Shown here piece after piece: positions 42,949 to 54,144 of a stretch of DNA of 64,000 nucleotides. Where the stretch lies: NCBI GenBank assembly GCA_000231825.2, contig JH720337.1:169122-233121 (forward strand), given 5' to 3'. Source of the stretch: Tetrahymena elliotti 4EA (lineage: Eukaryota; Ciliophora; Oligohymenophorea; Hymenostomatida; Tetrahymenidae). The notes beneath the pieces are model-generated. The model was not told the origin of the DNA. It saw nothing but the letters and a program-made list of their open reading frames with translations, and ran no database searches. Each line of letters begins with the position of its first letter. Positions within the stretch are counted from its first letter, which is position 1. Both the position numbers and the translations under genes were made by a program.

Positions 42949-44698
42949 ATGATATTGCAGATAATAGGATTATCAATTTTTACCTTTTTATCCTATTTTA
43001 TTTACCTTGCCTTTGTCAAGCCATATATTAGAAATAGATGGTATGTTAAAACATATGGGAAAATATGCAAGCCTATCTATTATCCTATCCTTGGTAACAT
43101 TAAATTTGTAAGAGAATCATTTAAAAAATATGGTGATAGCTTGTAGTGGATAAGAGAACTTCTGAAAAATGATAATGATGTGAAATTTTTAATTGGCTAT
43201 AATAACATACACATAGTTGATGCCTAATTAGCTAAGGATATAACTTTAAATAATCTTGAAAACATAAAGAAAGATATGGGAATGCAATATGGTGATTTGT
43301 TCTTTAATTAAGGTCTCGTCTTTTCAGATGGTGAAAAGTGGAAAAAATAGAGATAAGTTCTATCTCACTCATTCTCTTTTGATGTTTTAAAAAATAGAAT
43401 ATCAAAGATAAATTAAATTGCTAAAGAGATGGTTGATAAAATAGAAATAGAAGAAGGTAAATTATTTTACAAAATATTTTATTTGAACTAAAAAAAATCA
43501 AATTAAATCAAATAGGAAAACCAACTAAGATTATTACTGAATGCACAAAGATAACTGCTGAGGTTGTTTTAAGATCATTTTTTGGTGAGAGATTTTCTTA
43601 TTAGTAACACAAAGGAAAAAACTTAGGCATATATTTGGCATGGCTATTATTTTAAGTTTTTGAATAAACTAGAAGATTAAGGATGCTTTTACCTGCTATT
43701 TTCTTTCCTAAATTTTTGGCAAAAATATTTGCTGATAAATAATATTATGAAGTAGAAAAAAATATAATTGAATTTAGGTAGTTGATAGATAGAGAGGTTG
43801 AGTTAAGAATTGAAAATTATGATTAAAATAAAACTTAAAAAGACTTTTTAGATATTTTAATTGACGAATATTAACTCAATCTATCTAAAAATAATGGAAA
43901 AGTTGAAGATTACATTTCTAAAGTATCTATTATTCACCAATTTGTTGTTTTCTTTTTTGCTGGTAGAATTTTTTTTGCCAAATTATTTTTAAAACAACAA
44001 ATATTTAACAATAGGAATGGATACAACTGGCAATTTTTCTGGAATCATGCTTTATTGGTAAGTTATTTTGAATAAAGAAAATTAAAAAAACTTTTGTTAA
44101 AAAAAATAAAGGGTTTCAAAAAGAAAAGACATTTATCAAAAATTAGTTGATGAAATAAAAAGTGTTTTTGGTGAAAACAAAAACCCAGAAATAGATGATT
44201 AATCATTAAAGAAATTAAATTACTGCCATATGTTTATTCAAGAATGTCTAAGATATCACTGCCCAGCTATGTTATTGTATTTATTACTTATTTTTTAAAA
44301 ATTAAATTTTAAAATAAATTAGGTTTGCACGTCGAGCTGAAAGAGATTTCTATATTGGAGATAATATTCTTGTTCAAAAAGGAATGTAAGTCAATATCTC
44401 CCTTCATGGAATCCTAAGAAGAGAAAAGTATTTCTAAAACCCAGATGAATTTATCCCTGAAAGATTTAGTGAAGAAAATAAGAAAAACATTAATCATCTT
44501 GCATACATTCCTTTCTCTAGTGGTCCAAAAAATTGTATTGGATAACATATGGCTTTGATAGAAGCTAAAATTATTTTAATATAATTTATCCTTAATTTTG
44601 AAATAACAAATAATGAAAACGTTTCCCTGAAAATGGATTCTAATACTTTGTACAGCCCTGTTAATGAAGAATTGGTATTTTTAAAAAGAAAGTAATGA
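42949..44698 (+). CDS. Cytochrome P450 monooxygenase, membrane-anchored
   Basis: P450 enzymes insert one oxygen atom into substrates such as lipids, sterols and foreign compounds, using electrons from a reductase at the endoplasmic reticulum. Five exons (42949-43456, 43516-43962, 44015-44057, 44112-44270, 44323-44698) give 510 residues, the usual length. An N-terminal hydrophobic anchor (residues 1-25) is followed by the Pro-containing hinge. Motifs in order: WKKQRQVLSHSFS (helix C), FFAGMDTTG (oxygen-binding I helix, across the exon 2/3 junction), ECLR (ExxR, Glu377-Arg380), PERF (431-434) and the heme loop [10 protein letters not shown] with Cys457 as the iron ligand. The catalytic set is complete, so the gene looks functional. 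The substrate cannot be told from the sequence. The subfamily is not assigned; ciliates have many P450s. Exon 4's acceptor is the least certain. Confidence 0.93.
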
Positions 44699-44770
44699 TT
44701 AAAAAATTTATCTTGACTTTCAAAAATAAAATTTTTTTGAAATTTTGTAAAATATTTTATTCTATTTCAT
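44652..44770 (+). repeat. P450 3' end, copy 1 of a direct repeat
   Basis: Last codons and start of the 3' UTR of the P450 gene. A degenerate second copy lies about 270 bases downstream (44923-45042). Shared landmarks: a stretch encoding EEL(V/L)FLKR, then gattaaaaaat, tatcttgact and ttttgaaatttt. Confidence 0.7.
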
Positions 44771-45417
44771 GTAAAATGTACAGAAGAAACTTTAAAGATA
44801 TAAAATTCTTTTTGATAAATATTTTATTCTAAAAAAGAAATCAATTAAATATGTTTTTGGGGTAAAAAATTACTTTCAACAATTAATAATCAAAATGAAT
44901 GGATGGATTAATAATAATTTTTACATCCCTTGAAGAATTACTATTTTTAAAAAGAATATGATGATTAAAAAATGTATCTTGACTTTTAAAAATAAATTTA
45001 TTTTGAAATTTCATAAAATTAAAAATTTCTATTTATTTCATAGACAGAAGGAAAAAATTAAAATAAATATCATTTTATTATGTGGAAAATTAATTTTTAT
45101 AATTATAAAACAAATAAAAAATACTTTATGACAAAATAATATAGATTTAATTTTTTTTTCTTAGTTTGAACAAAACTATCATTCATTAAACTGAAAAGGA
45201 ATTCAATGAAAATAAAGCGAGTTGTGAGAATTAAGTTGTTGATGATGAGGTTTGTGTGATAAAAAGTGTGATTAAAATATGCATTATGAGGAGTTCTTTT
45301 AATCATGAACCAGTATTTCTTGCTCAAATTATTACCCAGATATTCATAGTATAGGATGAATTGAAACAGAATAGAAACAAGTACTTTTTAAATTAAGACA
45401 GGAAATAAATAATAAAA
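44699..45417. other. Spacer downstream of the P450 gene
   Basis: A+T-rich. Apart from the duplicated P450 tail at 44923-45042 I see nothing that can be supported as a gene. Confidence 0.5.
44923..45042 (+). repeat. Degenerate duplicate of the P450 gene 3' end
   Basis: Resembles 44652-44770 with substitutions and small indels. It includes a relic of the last codons but not the heme-binding loop, so it is a fragment and not a second gene. Confidence 0.7.
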
Positions 45418-46023
45418 ATGAAGAAATTTATAGTATTCATTATATTTTAGATTTTGTTATTTTATTTGATAGTTTTTTTAATATGGTTAATAAAGATAAT
45501 TGTCTATCTATTAAAAAGTAAATAAATTTTAATGTAAACAGCATAAAAATTTAGTATTTTAATATTTAACCTCTAATTCTTCTACAGACTGAAATTTTAA
45601 ATTAGAATTAAAATTGATGGAATAGAGTTAAATGATAAGGTAGAAGGTCTTATTAAAAACCTTTAATATCTAATTTTTTTAAATCAATAATTTGAATAAT
45701 TTTATATTAACACAAATTCACACTATTTTACCTTCAAAAAAATGTCAAAGTTTTTTCTTATTTTCACTCTTGGATTACCTCTAAATCTGAAATAAGAAAT
45801 CCGAAAGAGTAAGGAAAACAGTAATTTTAAGAGAATGATGTGTGATGATAAATTAAAAAGAAAGAATGAATAAAAAAAATCTATTATTTAGAAATAATTG
45901 CATAACCTTTGTAAACTCATATCATAAAGAATCTAGGGCAATTAATATCACAGAAAAAAAACAATTAAATATAAAATATAACGTTTAATAGATAAAATCT
46001 CTAAAATTATTTGCATTATTTGA
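45418..46023 (+). CDS. Doubtful hypothetical protein with N-terminal membrane segment
   Basis: A frame of 201 residues, open under the ciliate code and ending at TGA 46021-46023. Residues 1-35 are strongly hydrophobic (MKKFIVFIIFQILLFYLIVF), like a signal anchor; the rest is basic with no recognised motif. With only one stop codon and this base composition, open frames of this length do arise by chance, and the sequence has the Phe/Ile/Lys bias of untranslated A+T-rich DNA. No intron is needed. I record it as a possibility, not a supported gene. Confidence 0.2.
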
Positions 46024-46466
46024 GGGAAATTCTATTTCAATCTATTGGATTGATAATTATAAGATTTTCTGACCAATGTGTGATGAGTGTTTTACATATT
46101 TTTATTACTGTTGATAAAATTTTACGAAGCAAAATTCACTACTACTCTTGAAATATTAAGCTTCATACTTAAACTTTAGGGTGAATTATTGAAGATAAAA
46201 TACTAAGTTTAAAATTTTATAAATTGGAAAATCTAAAATAAACTGTTTGGTAATTAATTGTAATCAATATCATCTTAAAGTAATTATAAAGGAGGGAACA
46301 TTTAAAAAAAAATATTTTCCATCAAATATTTACATAGATATTCTAAAAAAATATAAAAAGGTAATTTTTGATTTAATGAGAGTTATTTATCAGAAAGTCT
46401 TAAAATGATATAAAATAAAAAAAATGTGATTATGTAAATTTTGTATACCATAAATAATATGGACAC

Positions 46467-46565
46467 ATATTTAATTACAAACTTAAAATCTGGATCTAAT
46501 AGACTATAAATAAATTATTAGATTTAATTACAACTTGTAATCTATTATCTATTATGTATGGATGA
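46467..46565 (+). repeat. Diverged direct repeat, copy 1
   Basis: Shares atatttaattacaaa, ctggatct, ctataaataaattatt and tattatgtatg in the same order with 46816-46930, about 350 bases away. It is not coding as far as I can see; it could be a remnant of a local duplication or of a dispersed element. Confidence 0.65.
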
Positions 46566-46815
46566 TTTTATATATTCTCCAAATCATTCTTTAGAAAGTC
46601 TGTAAATAAAAAATCAAATAAAAATATCTTGTGATGAAAAACAAATTATTAATTTAAGATAATTTTGTTTAAAATAGATTTATGAAATTTTAAATGTCAA
46701 CATGATTCACTTTTTATATCATAAAAATCATATTTATTTATGTAAATAAGATAAGATAAACAATAAAAATATTGATGAAGTAATCAAATAAACTTTTAAA
46801 ATAATTATTAGGGTA

Positions 46816-46930
46816 AATATTTAATTACAAATTTAAAACTGGATCTGGTATTATATATTAAATACACTATAAATAAATTATTTTATTTAGCTATATCGAG
46901 TATTGTTTTTTATATTATGTATGTATGAAT
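46816..46930 (+). repeat. Diverged direct repeat, copy 2
   Basis: Partner of 46467-46565, with the same ordered landmarks but a longer middle part. Confidence 0.65.
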
Positions 46931-47146
46931 AAATGATTTGATCAAAAATTTTACTAAATATTAAGAGATTAAGACTATTTATTAAGAATTAAATTTATAT
47001 TTATGAGCTTAGAATTTCAATAATATCCTAAATCCTGCATACTTATCAATACAAAATACTATTTTTTTCTATTTCGTTATTCAATAAGATTATTTGATTT
47101 ATTATTAGCAAGTAAATTATATAATTATTATTTTGTTATTTTGTTA

Positions 47147-49431
47147 TCAATTTTTTAATTTTGAAGTTTTGTTTTATTTATTTTTATTTTTTTTAGTTGT
47201 TGACACTATTTTACTATCATATATTAAGTTTTCATGATTTATGTCTATGCTACTTTTAGGAGAGAAAAATGATTTATTGAGATTAATATTTGTGGAATAA
47301 TTTAAATTATTTATGTTTATATTGTTCTAAGAAACCTAGAGATTTTATCCATTGTTTTTTGACATGAAAAAATTAACTATTTTAATTAATTTTCCATGTT
47401 CCCAAACTCCTTTTATTTGAGAGCTATTTTTTTTAAAATAAAAAGTTCCATTTCCATGTTATTTATCAGCTTTCCATTCACCAATAAACTTACTTCCATC
47501 TTCATATTCTATGCATCCTATACCAGATTTTTAATCATTTTTAAATTCTCCTTAATAAGTTATGTTATGTTGCCAGGTCATTTTACCATTTCCAGACATT
47601 TTATTATTTTCCCATCTTCCTTCATACATAACTCCGTTGGGCCAGTTGTATACTCCAAGCCCATGAACATTTCCATCTTTGAAATCACCTTTGTAGCAAG
47701 AGCCATTTGCCATAATTATTCTTCCTTTTCCTTCTTTCTTTCCTGATTCAAACATACCTTCATACCTATAAATACATATTATTATTAGGATTTATAAATA
47801 TTCTCTAAATTTAGCAAAAAAAGAAATGTTTTAATGTTTTCTGACCTAGAATATGTTGGATAGAGCTAGACTTCAATACCTTTTCCATGTTGCTTATCTT
47901 ATGACCAAAATCCCTCATAATATGAACCAGAAAAGTGTTAAAACCTGCCTTTTCCATGGAACTTATTTTCTTTCCATTCTCCAATATAAAAGCTCCTGTT
48001 ACTGTATTCTATTTTACCCATACCTGATATAAAATCTTGTTCCCATTCTCCTTCATATCTTAAATAATAAAAAATAAGTTTTTTGTTGAATGGAGAATTT
48101 TTTTATTTTCAAAGAAATAATATTTTAGCTCTAGCAAATTTTAAGAGTTAATTTAATAAAAATGATTAAGAATTTTTTACAAAGTATCATCAGGCCATAT
48201 TTAAACTCCCTTTCCGTGTCTCTTATCTAGCAACCATTCACCTATATATCTTTAAAAGTAATTTATTAATGATTTTATAAAAATAAGTTATTTGTCTGCT
48301 TAAAATTAAATACGATTAAATAGCAATTATTTTCTTACACTGTACCATCCTAGAATGTAAGTTTACCAATTCCATTTCTTTAATTATCTATCAACTTACC
48401 TTAAAACCTGCACCCCTATATCAGTACAGTCTTAAATTGGTTTATTTTTTTACTGTTTCTTTGATGAACTTTTAAGATACTTTACTTTTTATTAAGCATT
48501 TTAGGAGATGCATGAAAAGGCTCTACTTGATCTCTCTCTTCTTCATCTTCAATGACAGATAATTATTAATTATTTTTAGTGCTTTTTGATCTATCAGTAA
48601 ATATGTTATCTATTAATTTTTCTTTTGTTTTAAAATTTTCTTCTTCAGATCCTTCATAATTTCCATCACTTTCGGTTTCTAAAATTAATTCTTCTTAATT
48701 TTTTTAAGATTTTTATTATTTAAATAGTTTGAATTTTTTTTCATTCAAAGGTTGCCACTCTATAGGAGAGTCTTACTTAACCTTTGTATAGGGGTTATGA
48801 ATTTCTTCTTAAAAGCGACTAAAAACTTTAATAGGTTTATATTTCTAATTCTATATAGTCTGACCTATTTCGTCTTCTTAAACTTAAATTAAACAATAAC
48901 AAATAAATAAATTAATTTACTCACTAATTAAACTTAAAAATGATCTTAAAGTAACAGATTCAAAATCTATAAGATAATTAAAGAAATAAAAAAGAATTTC
49001 AAAATTATTTTACATGCATCTTCTTTGTATTTTAAGGTATTTAATATCAATTTTTGTTTGCTTTCTTTCTTTATATAATTAATTATATTTAAATCAGCTT
49101 TTTGAATACTTTCTTAGTCTCCAAAAGCTTGCTTTTCAGGAATTTTGTATAAGTTATTCAGCTTTGTTCTTGGTATTTTACTAAAAGGATCAATCGTATC
49201 ATGAATACTTTAGTTTAAATTTATCTAACTTTCTTCATAAAAACTCTTTTCTACAAATAAAGAATTTGTTAAATCTTCTACTTCACGAATTTGAGATATC
49301 ATTTAGCTTATATCTTCACTACTAACGTTTTTCTATTTAAATTGTTCATTTCTTTGATAAATATTGATTTGATTTATATTCAGACTTTCAATTTAATTAA
49401 CATCAAGGTTTAATCCCTGGCAATTTCCCAT
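47147..49431 (-). CDS. MORN-repeat protein with N-terminal acylation motif
   Basis: MORN proteins bind membranes or organise cytoskeletal and basal-body structures. Six exons on the minus strand (49431-49014, 48966-48925, 48882-48339, 48249-48181, 48058-47846, 47765-47147) give 634 residues. The start MGNCQGLN offers Gly2 for myristoylation and Cys4 for palmitoylation. Residues about 10-320 are charged and mostly disordered, with acidic patches (ESDGNYEGSEEEN, EDEEERDQ). From about residue 325 come ten or eleven MORN units of about 23 residues, for example YIGEWLLDKRHGKG, YEGEWEQDFISGMGK, YKGDFKDGNVHGLG, YQGEFKNDQKSGIG. An Asn/Ser/Lys-rich tail follows. Exon boundaries fall at or near repeat boundaries, as expected if repeats spread by exon duplication. 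Intron 2 uses a GTGAGT donor. Transcribed towards the P450 gene and divergently from the gene at 50480. Membrane tethering is inferred from the motif. Confidence 0.92.
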
Positions 49432-50479
49432 TTTATCACTTTAAATTAAATAATCGAGTTGCTTGTCTATCAATCTCTTCTTTAAATTTAAAACAATATA
49501 GTTATTTCATAAGATATTAAAGTTTCGCAAATTTAAATACACAAATACTTATGGCATAGAGTTAAAAAAATAAAATAAGATGTTGATTTACCTTAATTTA
49601 TAGAAAGTAAATTATTTTAATTTCTTATTAAAGTAGAATGCTTGCTTTTTTGAGTTATAGAAGAACTATTAAATAGCAATAAGTTTCTTCTATTTGTTTA
49701 TTTAGCTTTGTTTGTAATTATTATTTAGTTTCTTCTATCTTATTATCTAAATTATTAACAATTATCATTAAAATTTTTAGAAAAACTTTGTGATAAATTT
49801 TTAATAACTTAACAAGATTAAATATTATTAGTAACAATACATGAATTTTTTTGACAATAGACGAAAAAACTTGAAGCCTTCTTATCGCCATTTATAAAAT
49901 ATAATTCCTATTTAAATACTGGTGTATATTAATCTAATTATTATTTTTTTCAAGATCTATTTACAGATTCAAAAGTAATTATTATTTATTGAGTATTATA
50001 TGTTTGATTTTACTTTTTTTTCTATTCATTATTTGAAAAATTATGTTTTTAGACTTTATTTATGATATAGAATTCAAATGGTGCTATTGAATTTTTTTTC
50101 TCAAATAACTTAAACCAAAATTCTTTTTATTCATAAATTTTAAAAAAATAATAATCTTTATGAAAATAAAAAAAAATAAAATAAATTAAATGTTAAGATT
50201 TTTAATATTTTTTTAATGTAATAGCTTAACTCTTTAAACTTATTTAATTTTTTTGTGGTTTTCTTGAATAAATTTTATTTTTCAAAAAATTAAAGATTAA
50301 TTAATATTTTTACTGAAAATGAGTTTAGTTTGAAATTTCATAAAATCAAATTTCACTTATATTTGCTTTAAATTGTTATTATTATTTTTAAATATTATTT
50401 TTACTCGCATATTTAAATATAAACATTTTTAAGACAGCAAAATTTAAAATCTTTTTCTTCTTTACTCAAAATACTCAAA
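49432..50479. other. Divergent intergenic region
   Basis: About 1 kb between two genes transcribed away from each other, so both promoters must lie here. Very A+T-rich, with no coding frame or clear promoter element that I recognise. Confidence 0.5.
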
Positions 50480-52923
50480 ATGAAAAAAGTTTCATCTCTA
50501 AAAAAAATGACTAAATCCTCTTAGATGGAGTAATTTTCTTTTTCTCAAATTAATTATTTAATGAAAACTACTAAAGATTATTATGATTTATTAACAGATT
50601 AGAATAATATAAGGAGAATCAAATAATAAAAAGGAGGAAAAGAGCTCCTAAAGTTTATAAAAATTAACAAGACCTTAATTTGGATTTTTTAGATACTGTT
50701 CTAGTAAATAAATAACTATGGAAAGAAAACTGGCTTGATGGTTTTTTAGTTTTTTAATTTATTCTTTTGTTTATCAAACTGATTTATTGGAATTTACTTT
50801 AGGTTACTAGTACTACATGCTGCTGAAGAATTAACACAGATTAGACTAAAAACATTTCCCTTTATTGTCGTCACACCCTACTTGGATATATGAAAAACCC
50901 ATCAGTAATTTATTTTTTTGGTATTAAATTAAATTTTAACTTATTAATACTTTTGAAAAAATAGATGGACATTTATATTTCCTGAAGGAGGTTGATTTAG
51001 AGAAAGATGGGCCTTTTAAGCTTGGGTTTCCTAGAACTTCTTCATTAAATAAAAAATCATGGAAATGGAAGAGAAACAATTTTCCTACAAAGCTTCCAAA
51101 GAATGACCCTAAAATAGTCTATATATGCGGTAAATAAATTTTATTTTTACAAGAAAATTAAAATTGCTAATTTAATTGGTATAAATTTTTATTTTGAAAA
51201 TGTAAGCTACAACAGAAGGAGCGGAGTAAGACGAAAATGGTAAACTTATTTAAAAAAGGTTTAGGATGCACATAGCGAAAATAATTGGTATACTTTATCT
51301 TAAAATGAAATAGAAAAAATTAATCAATTTTCTAATAAGATTTATACAACAAAGAGCTTCTCAAAGAATAAAATTCTTAAGGCTTAGTTGTATGCTAAAT
51401 GCTTGAAATAGAATTTGGAAAAACAAAAGAAGGAAAGAAGTATATTCCAAAGCCAATCAGCTAAATTATAAAGAAAGAAAATTGTTATAATTAGAAGAAA
51501 AAATTGTAAATTGAAGATGTAAACACAATGGAAATTGAAACTGATAATTATTCATTCTCTTCTTGTGGTAAAAATGAATGTAAAAGCAAAAATTATGAGT
51601 AAATATTACTTTAATTTCAAAAAAACACAATTTCTAATTATTTTAATAGAAATTTCGCTTGTGATAATATAGAAATAGAAAGCAACATACCCTTAAATAA
51701 TATTGAATAAGAATAACCTTAAAGTATTAAATTAGGAAATTAAATAGATCATATAAGTTCTACAGCTGAAAAATGCACAGCTGCTATTTCAATTGAAAAT
51801 GACAAATTTTTTGAAAAAATATCACCATCTAAAGATTAATTTCTTATTCCTTCTTCTCAGTTCTTAGAATCATAAAACCGCTCTAATGGCCATTCATATT
51901 AAAATTAAAATTATTTGCACTATTAGACAAAAGAAAATAGTAACGACCCCTTCATTTATCTGAAAAATTCTATGTTTTCATCTCAAAAAAAGTAATTTTT
52001 AAATATGAATTTATCATCAGATTAAAAATTAAATTAAATAAAGAAATTAGTAATTAATACTATAGTCTAGTGTTTAAGCTCTAAAAAATGCTTACATAAG
52101 TTAAAGTATTAAAAGTATGTCATGTCAAGAAAGTTTAAGTTCCAATAAAGTAAGCAGTAGCTTGTAAAAGGTCATAAAATTTAATAAAAAAACTAGTCCT
52201 GTAAAAAAGAGACTATTCTAGAACTATGAAAATAACTAATTATACTAGTATTAAGATATATTTTCTTACTCAAATACTTAAAATGGGAGCAACAGTCCTT
52301 AAAATTTTAATGAACAAATTCAAAATAACTTTAATATCTTTAACACCTAAGCAGATTTCTCTCATTAAAATAAAAATAGTAGCAACAGTAGCATTGATGA
52401 TTATTGTTATGGTAATAATAATAATTTTGTGAAAACTTTTAATGATTATTTATCTGAAAATTATGAATAAAATAATAATACTAATAATAACCACAATAAT
52501 GATTAAGAATTGTAAAGTTTGATAGAATCATAAAAATCACCCCTTCGAGCTAAAATGATAAATAAAAAAAATGATTAAAATTAAAGAAAAGATGTAATTA
52601 ATTACTTTGTATTTTTTTTAAATAATTTGTAAAAATAATTTCAAAATTAGGTAAAATAATTTTGTATTTTTGATTCATTTTAGGACAAGGAAGATTTAGA
52701 TAATATTTAAAATAATTAAAAATAAACTCCTGCTATCTAAAGCAATAGTTCAAATAAAGAAAATGCTCAAGTTTAAGTTTAAGGCTAAAAAATTTGGATT
52801 TAAACAAAAAATTAAAGGGAAAGCTAAGATAATTAAGGTGATGAATTTTCAGTTCTCGTTCAGCCTTTAGTATTTAAGTAGTGTAAAAAAAATAAAGATG
52901 AATATTATGCAATAATTTTTTGA
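50480..52923 (+). CDS. Unrecognised protein with basic aromatic core and Asn/Gln/Ser-rich C-terminal half
   Basis: I do not recognise the family. An eight-exon model (50480-50529, 50598-50740, 50803-50904, 50965-51129, 51207-51239, 51340-52069, 52116-52593, 52684-52923) gives 646 residues with all phases consistent. After a basic start (KRRKRAPKVYK) comes a compact part, residues about 50-210, with conserved-looking segments: HPTWIYEKPINGHLYFLKEV, KSWKWKRNN, KIVYICG, GLVVCQMLEIEFGKTKEGKK. This could be a DNA- or nucleic-acid-binding domain, but no signature settles it. The rest is Ser/Asn/Gln-rich and disordered, with TSP and KSP sites and runs such as NNNTNNNHNN, often seen in regulators. 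Exon 5 is only 33 bases. The intron at 52070-52115 has a weak GTGTTT donor and three possible acceptors (exon start 52102, 52108 or 52116), all in frame. No frameshift is needed. Confidence 0.7.
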
Positions 52924-54144
52924 AAGATTTCTTTTGATTAAGAAATTAACCATTCACATTATTATCATAATATTTTTGTATTTTTTTTAATTATTCACAT
53001 AATAGTAAAAAGAAAAAAACTAAATTATCAAGAATTGGAATAATTTTTAAAATTATTTAAATTTTAGATCTCTGTCCCTCGTTTTATTTGATTTTTTGTT
53101 GTAGTTTTCTTTAATTTTATATGCGTTTTAGAAAAAAAAATAAGAGTAGCAATTATTAATTTAAAATGATTAAAATAAATTATTTACCTATTATACTGGA
53201 TTTAGATGAGAAAAAATTTTATATTTGTAACTTATCAAAAGATTTGAAGAGATGAATAGAATAAAAATCTTGAAAAAAGTTAAGTATTTAATAAATCTAT
53301 TAAAACTATATATTATTTTTATGACATACTATTTGATAAAATATTCAGGATACGCTCTATGAATAAAAAAAACAAAAGATATGACAAAGTTTTGGTTGGT
53401 TAACCTTTTCCCTATTTTTAATTAAAAAATAAATATATACTTAAATTCAAATTGAACCTAATTTAATTTATTTGTTATTCCTAAAAAAATTAGATAAAAA
53501 ACAAAGATTTATCTTAAATTTCAAAGAAAAATTTAAATAGTAAATTATTTTTAAGGAATGCAAATATCTTTTTCTCCTTACCTTTGATTAAAAATTTTTC
53601 TTAAAGATTTAAAAATCCTGAATTTTTTCCTAAAAATTGATTTCGCAGCCTATTCCAAAATGAAAGGTTGTACAAATTTATATTTTTTAATTGAAATTTA
53701 GGATTTACATTATTTTATTCTTATCAAGTAGCTGTGATGCCATGCTAAAATTGAAAACATTTTGGATTTTTAAAGTTGAGATGTTGTATTCAACCACTAA
53801 AAAAAAGTTTAACTAACTTATTTAGCATCAAAAGATATTTCTTGTAAATAGAGTAGCAAAATGTATATTTTTAGAAGTGTAAAAATAGTTTAAAATTAAA
53901 GAAAATTAAATGAATGCTTATGATATAATAGATAAAATTATAATTGTAATTAAGGTAAGTCTTATTTGATTAACTTTATTATAGAGGCAAAAAGAGAAAT
54001 TCTAAAGGAATTTAAGCTATTTAAAGAATACAAATTAATCCTAAATACAAAAAAAGAAAAACAAAAATTTATAAATATTAATTAATAACAAAAATTAAAC
54101 ATAAATACAATCCCTTATCAAAACAAAATTTACCCTATTAAAAA
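52924..54144. other. Long A+T-rich spacer
   Basis: About 1.2 kb between two genes on the same strand. No supportable coding exon on either strand. The last 100 bases are probably the promoter and 5' UTR of the next gene. Confidence 0.5.

Larger units (their letters stand above)
46024..47146. other. Gene-poor A+T-rich spacer with a direct repeat
   Basis: More than 1.1 kb between the doubtful frame and the convergent end of the MORN gene. The only structure I see is a diverged direct repeat (46467-46565 and 46816-46930). Confidence 0.5.

Noticed and set aside
45103..45327. Minus-strand frame of 74 codons downstream of the P450
   Set aside because: No motif, no supporting exon or homologous feature, and partly made of A/T runs; chance is the better explanation.
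47396..47746. Plus-strand Phe/Ser-rich frame
   Set aside because: Antisense of the MORN repeats, whose regular YxGxW pattern is on the minus strand.
50803..51500. CG-1 (CAMTA), WRKY/GCM or NAC DNA-binding domain
   Set aside because: Partial resemblances (P-NG, W-K-K, VVC segments) do not follow any of these families over their length, so no name is given.
50480..52923. Pseudogene with several frameshifts
   Set aside because: All but one frame change is explained by introns with normal GT...AG ends and consistent phase; the last one has a plausible weak splice site.
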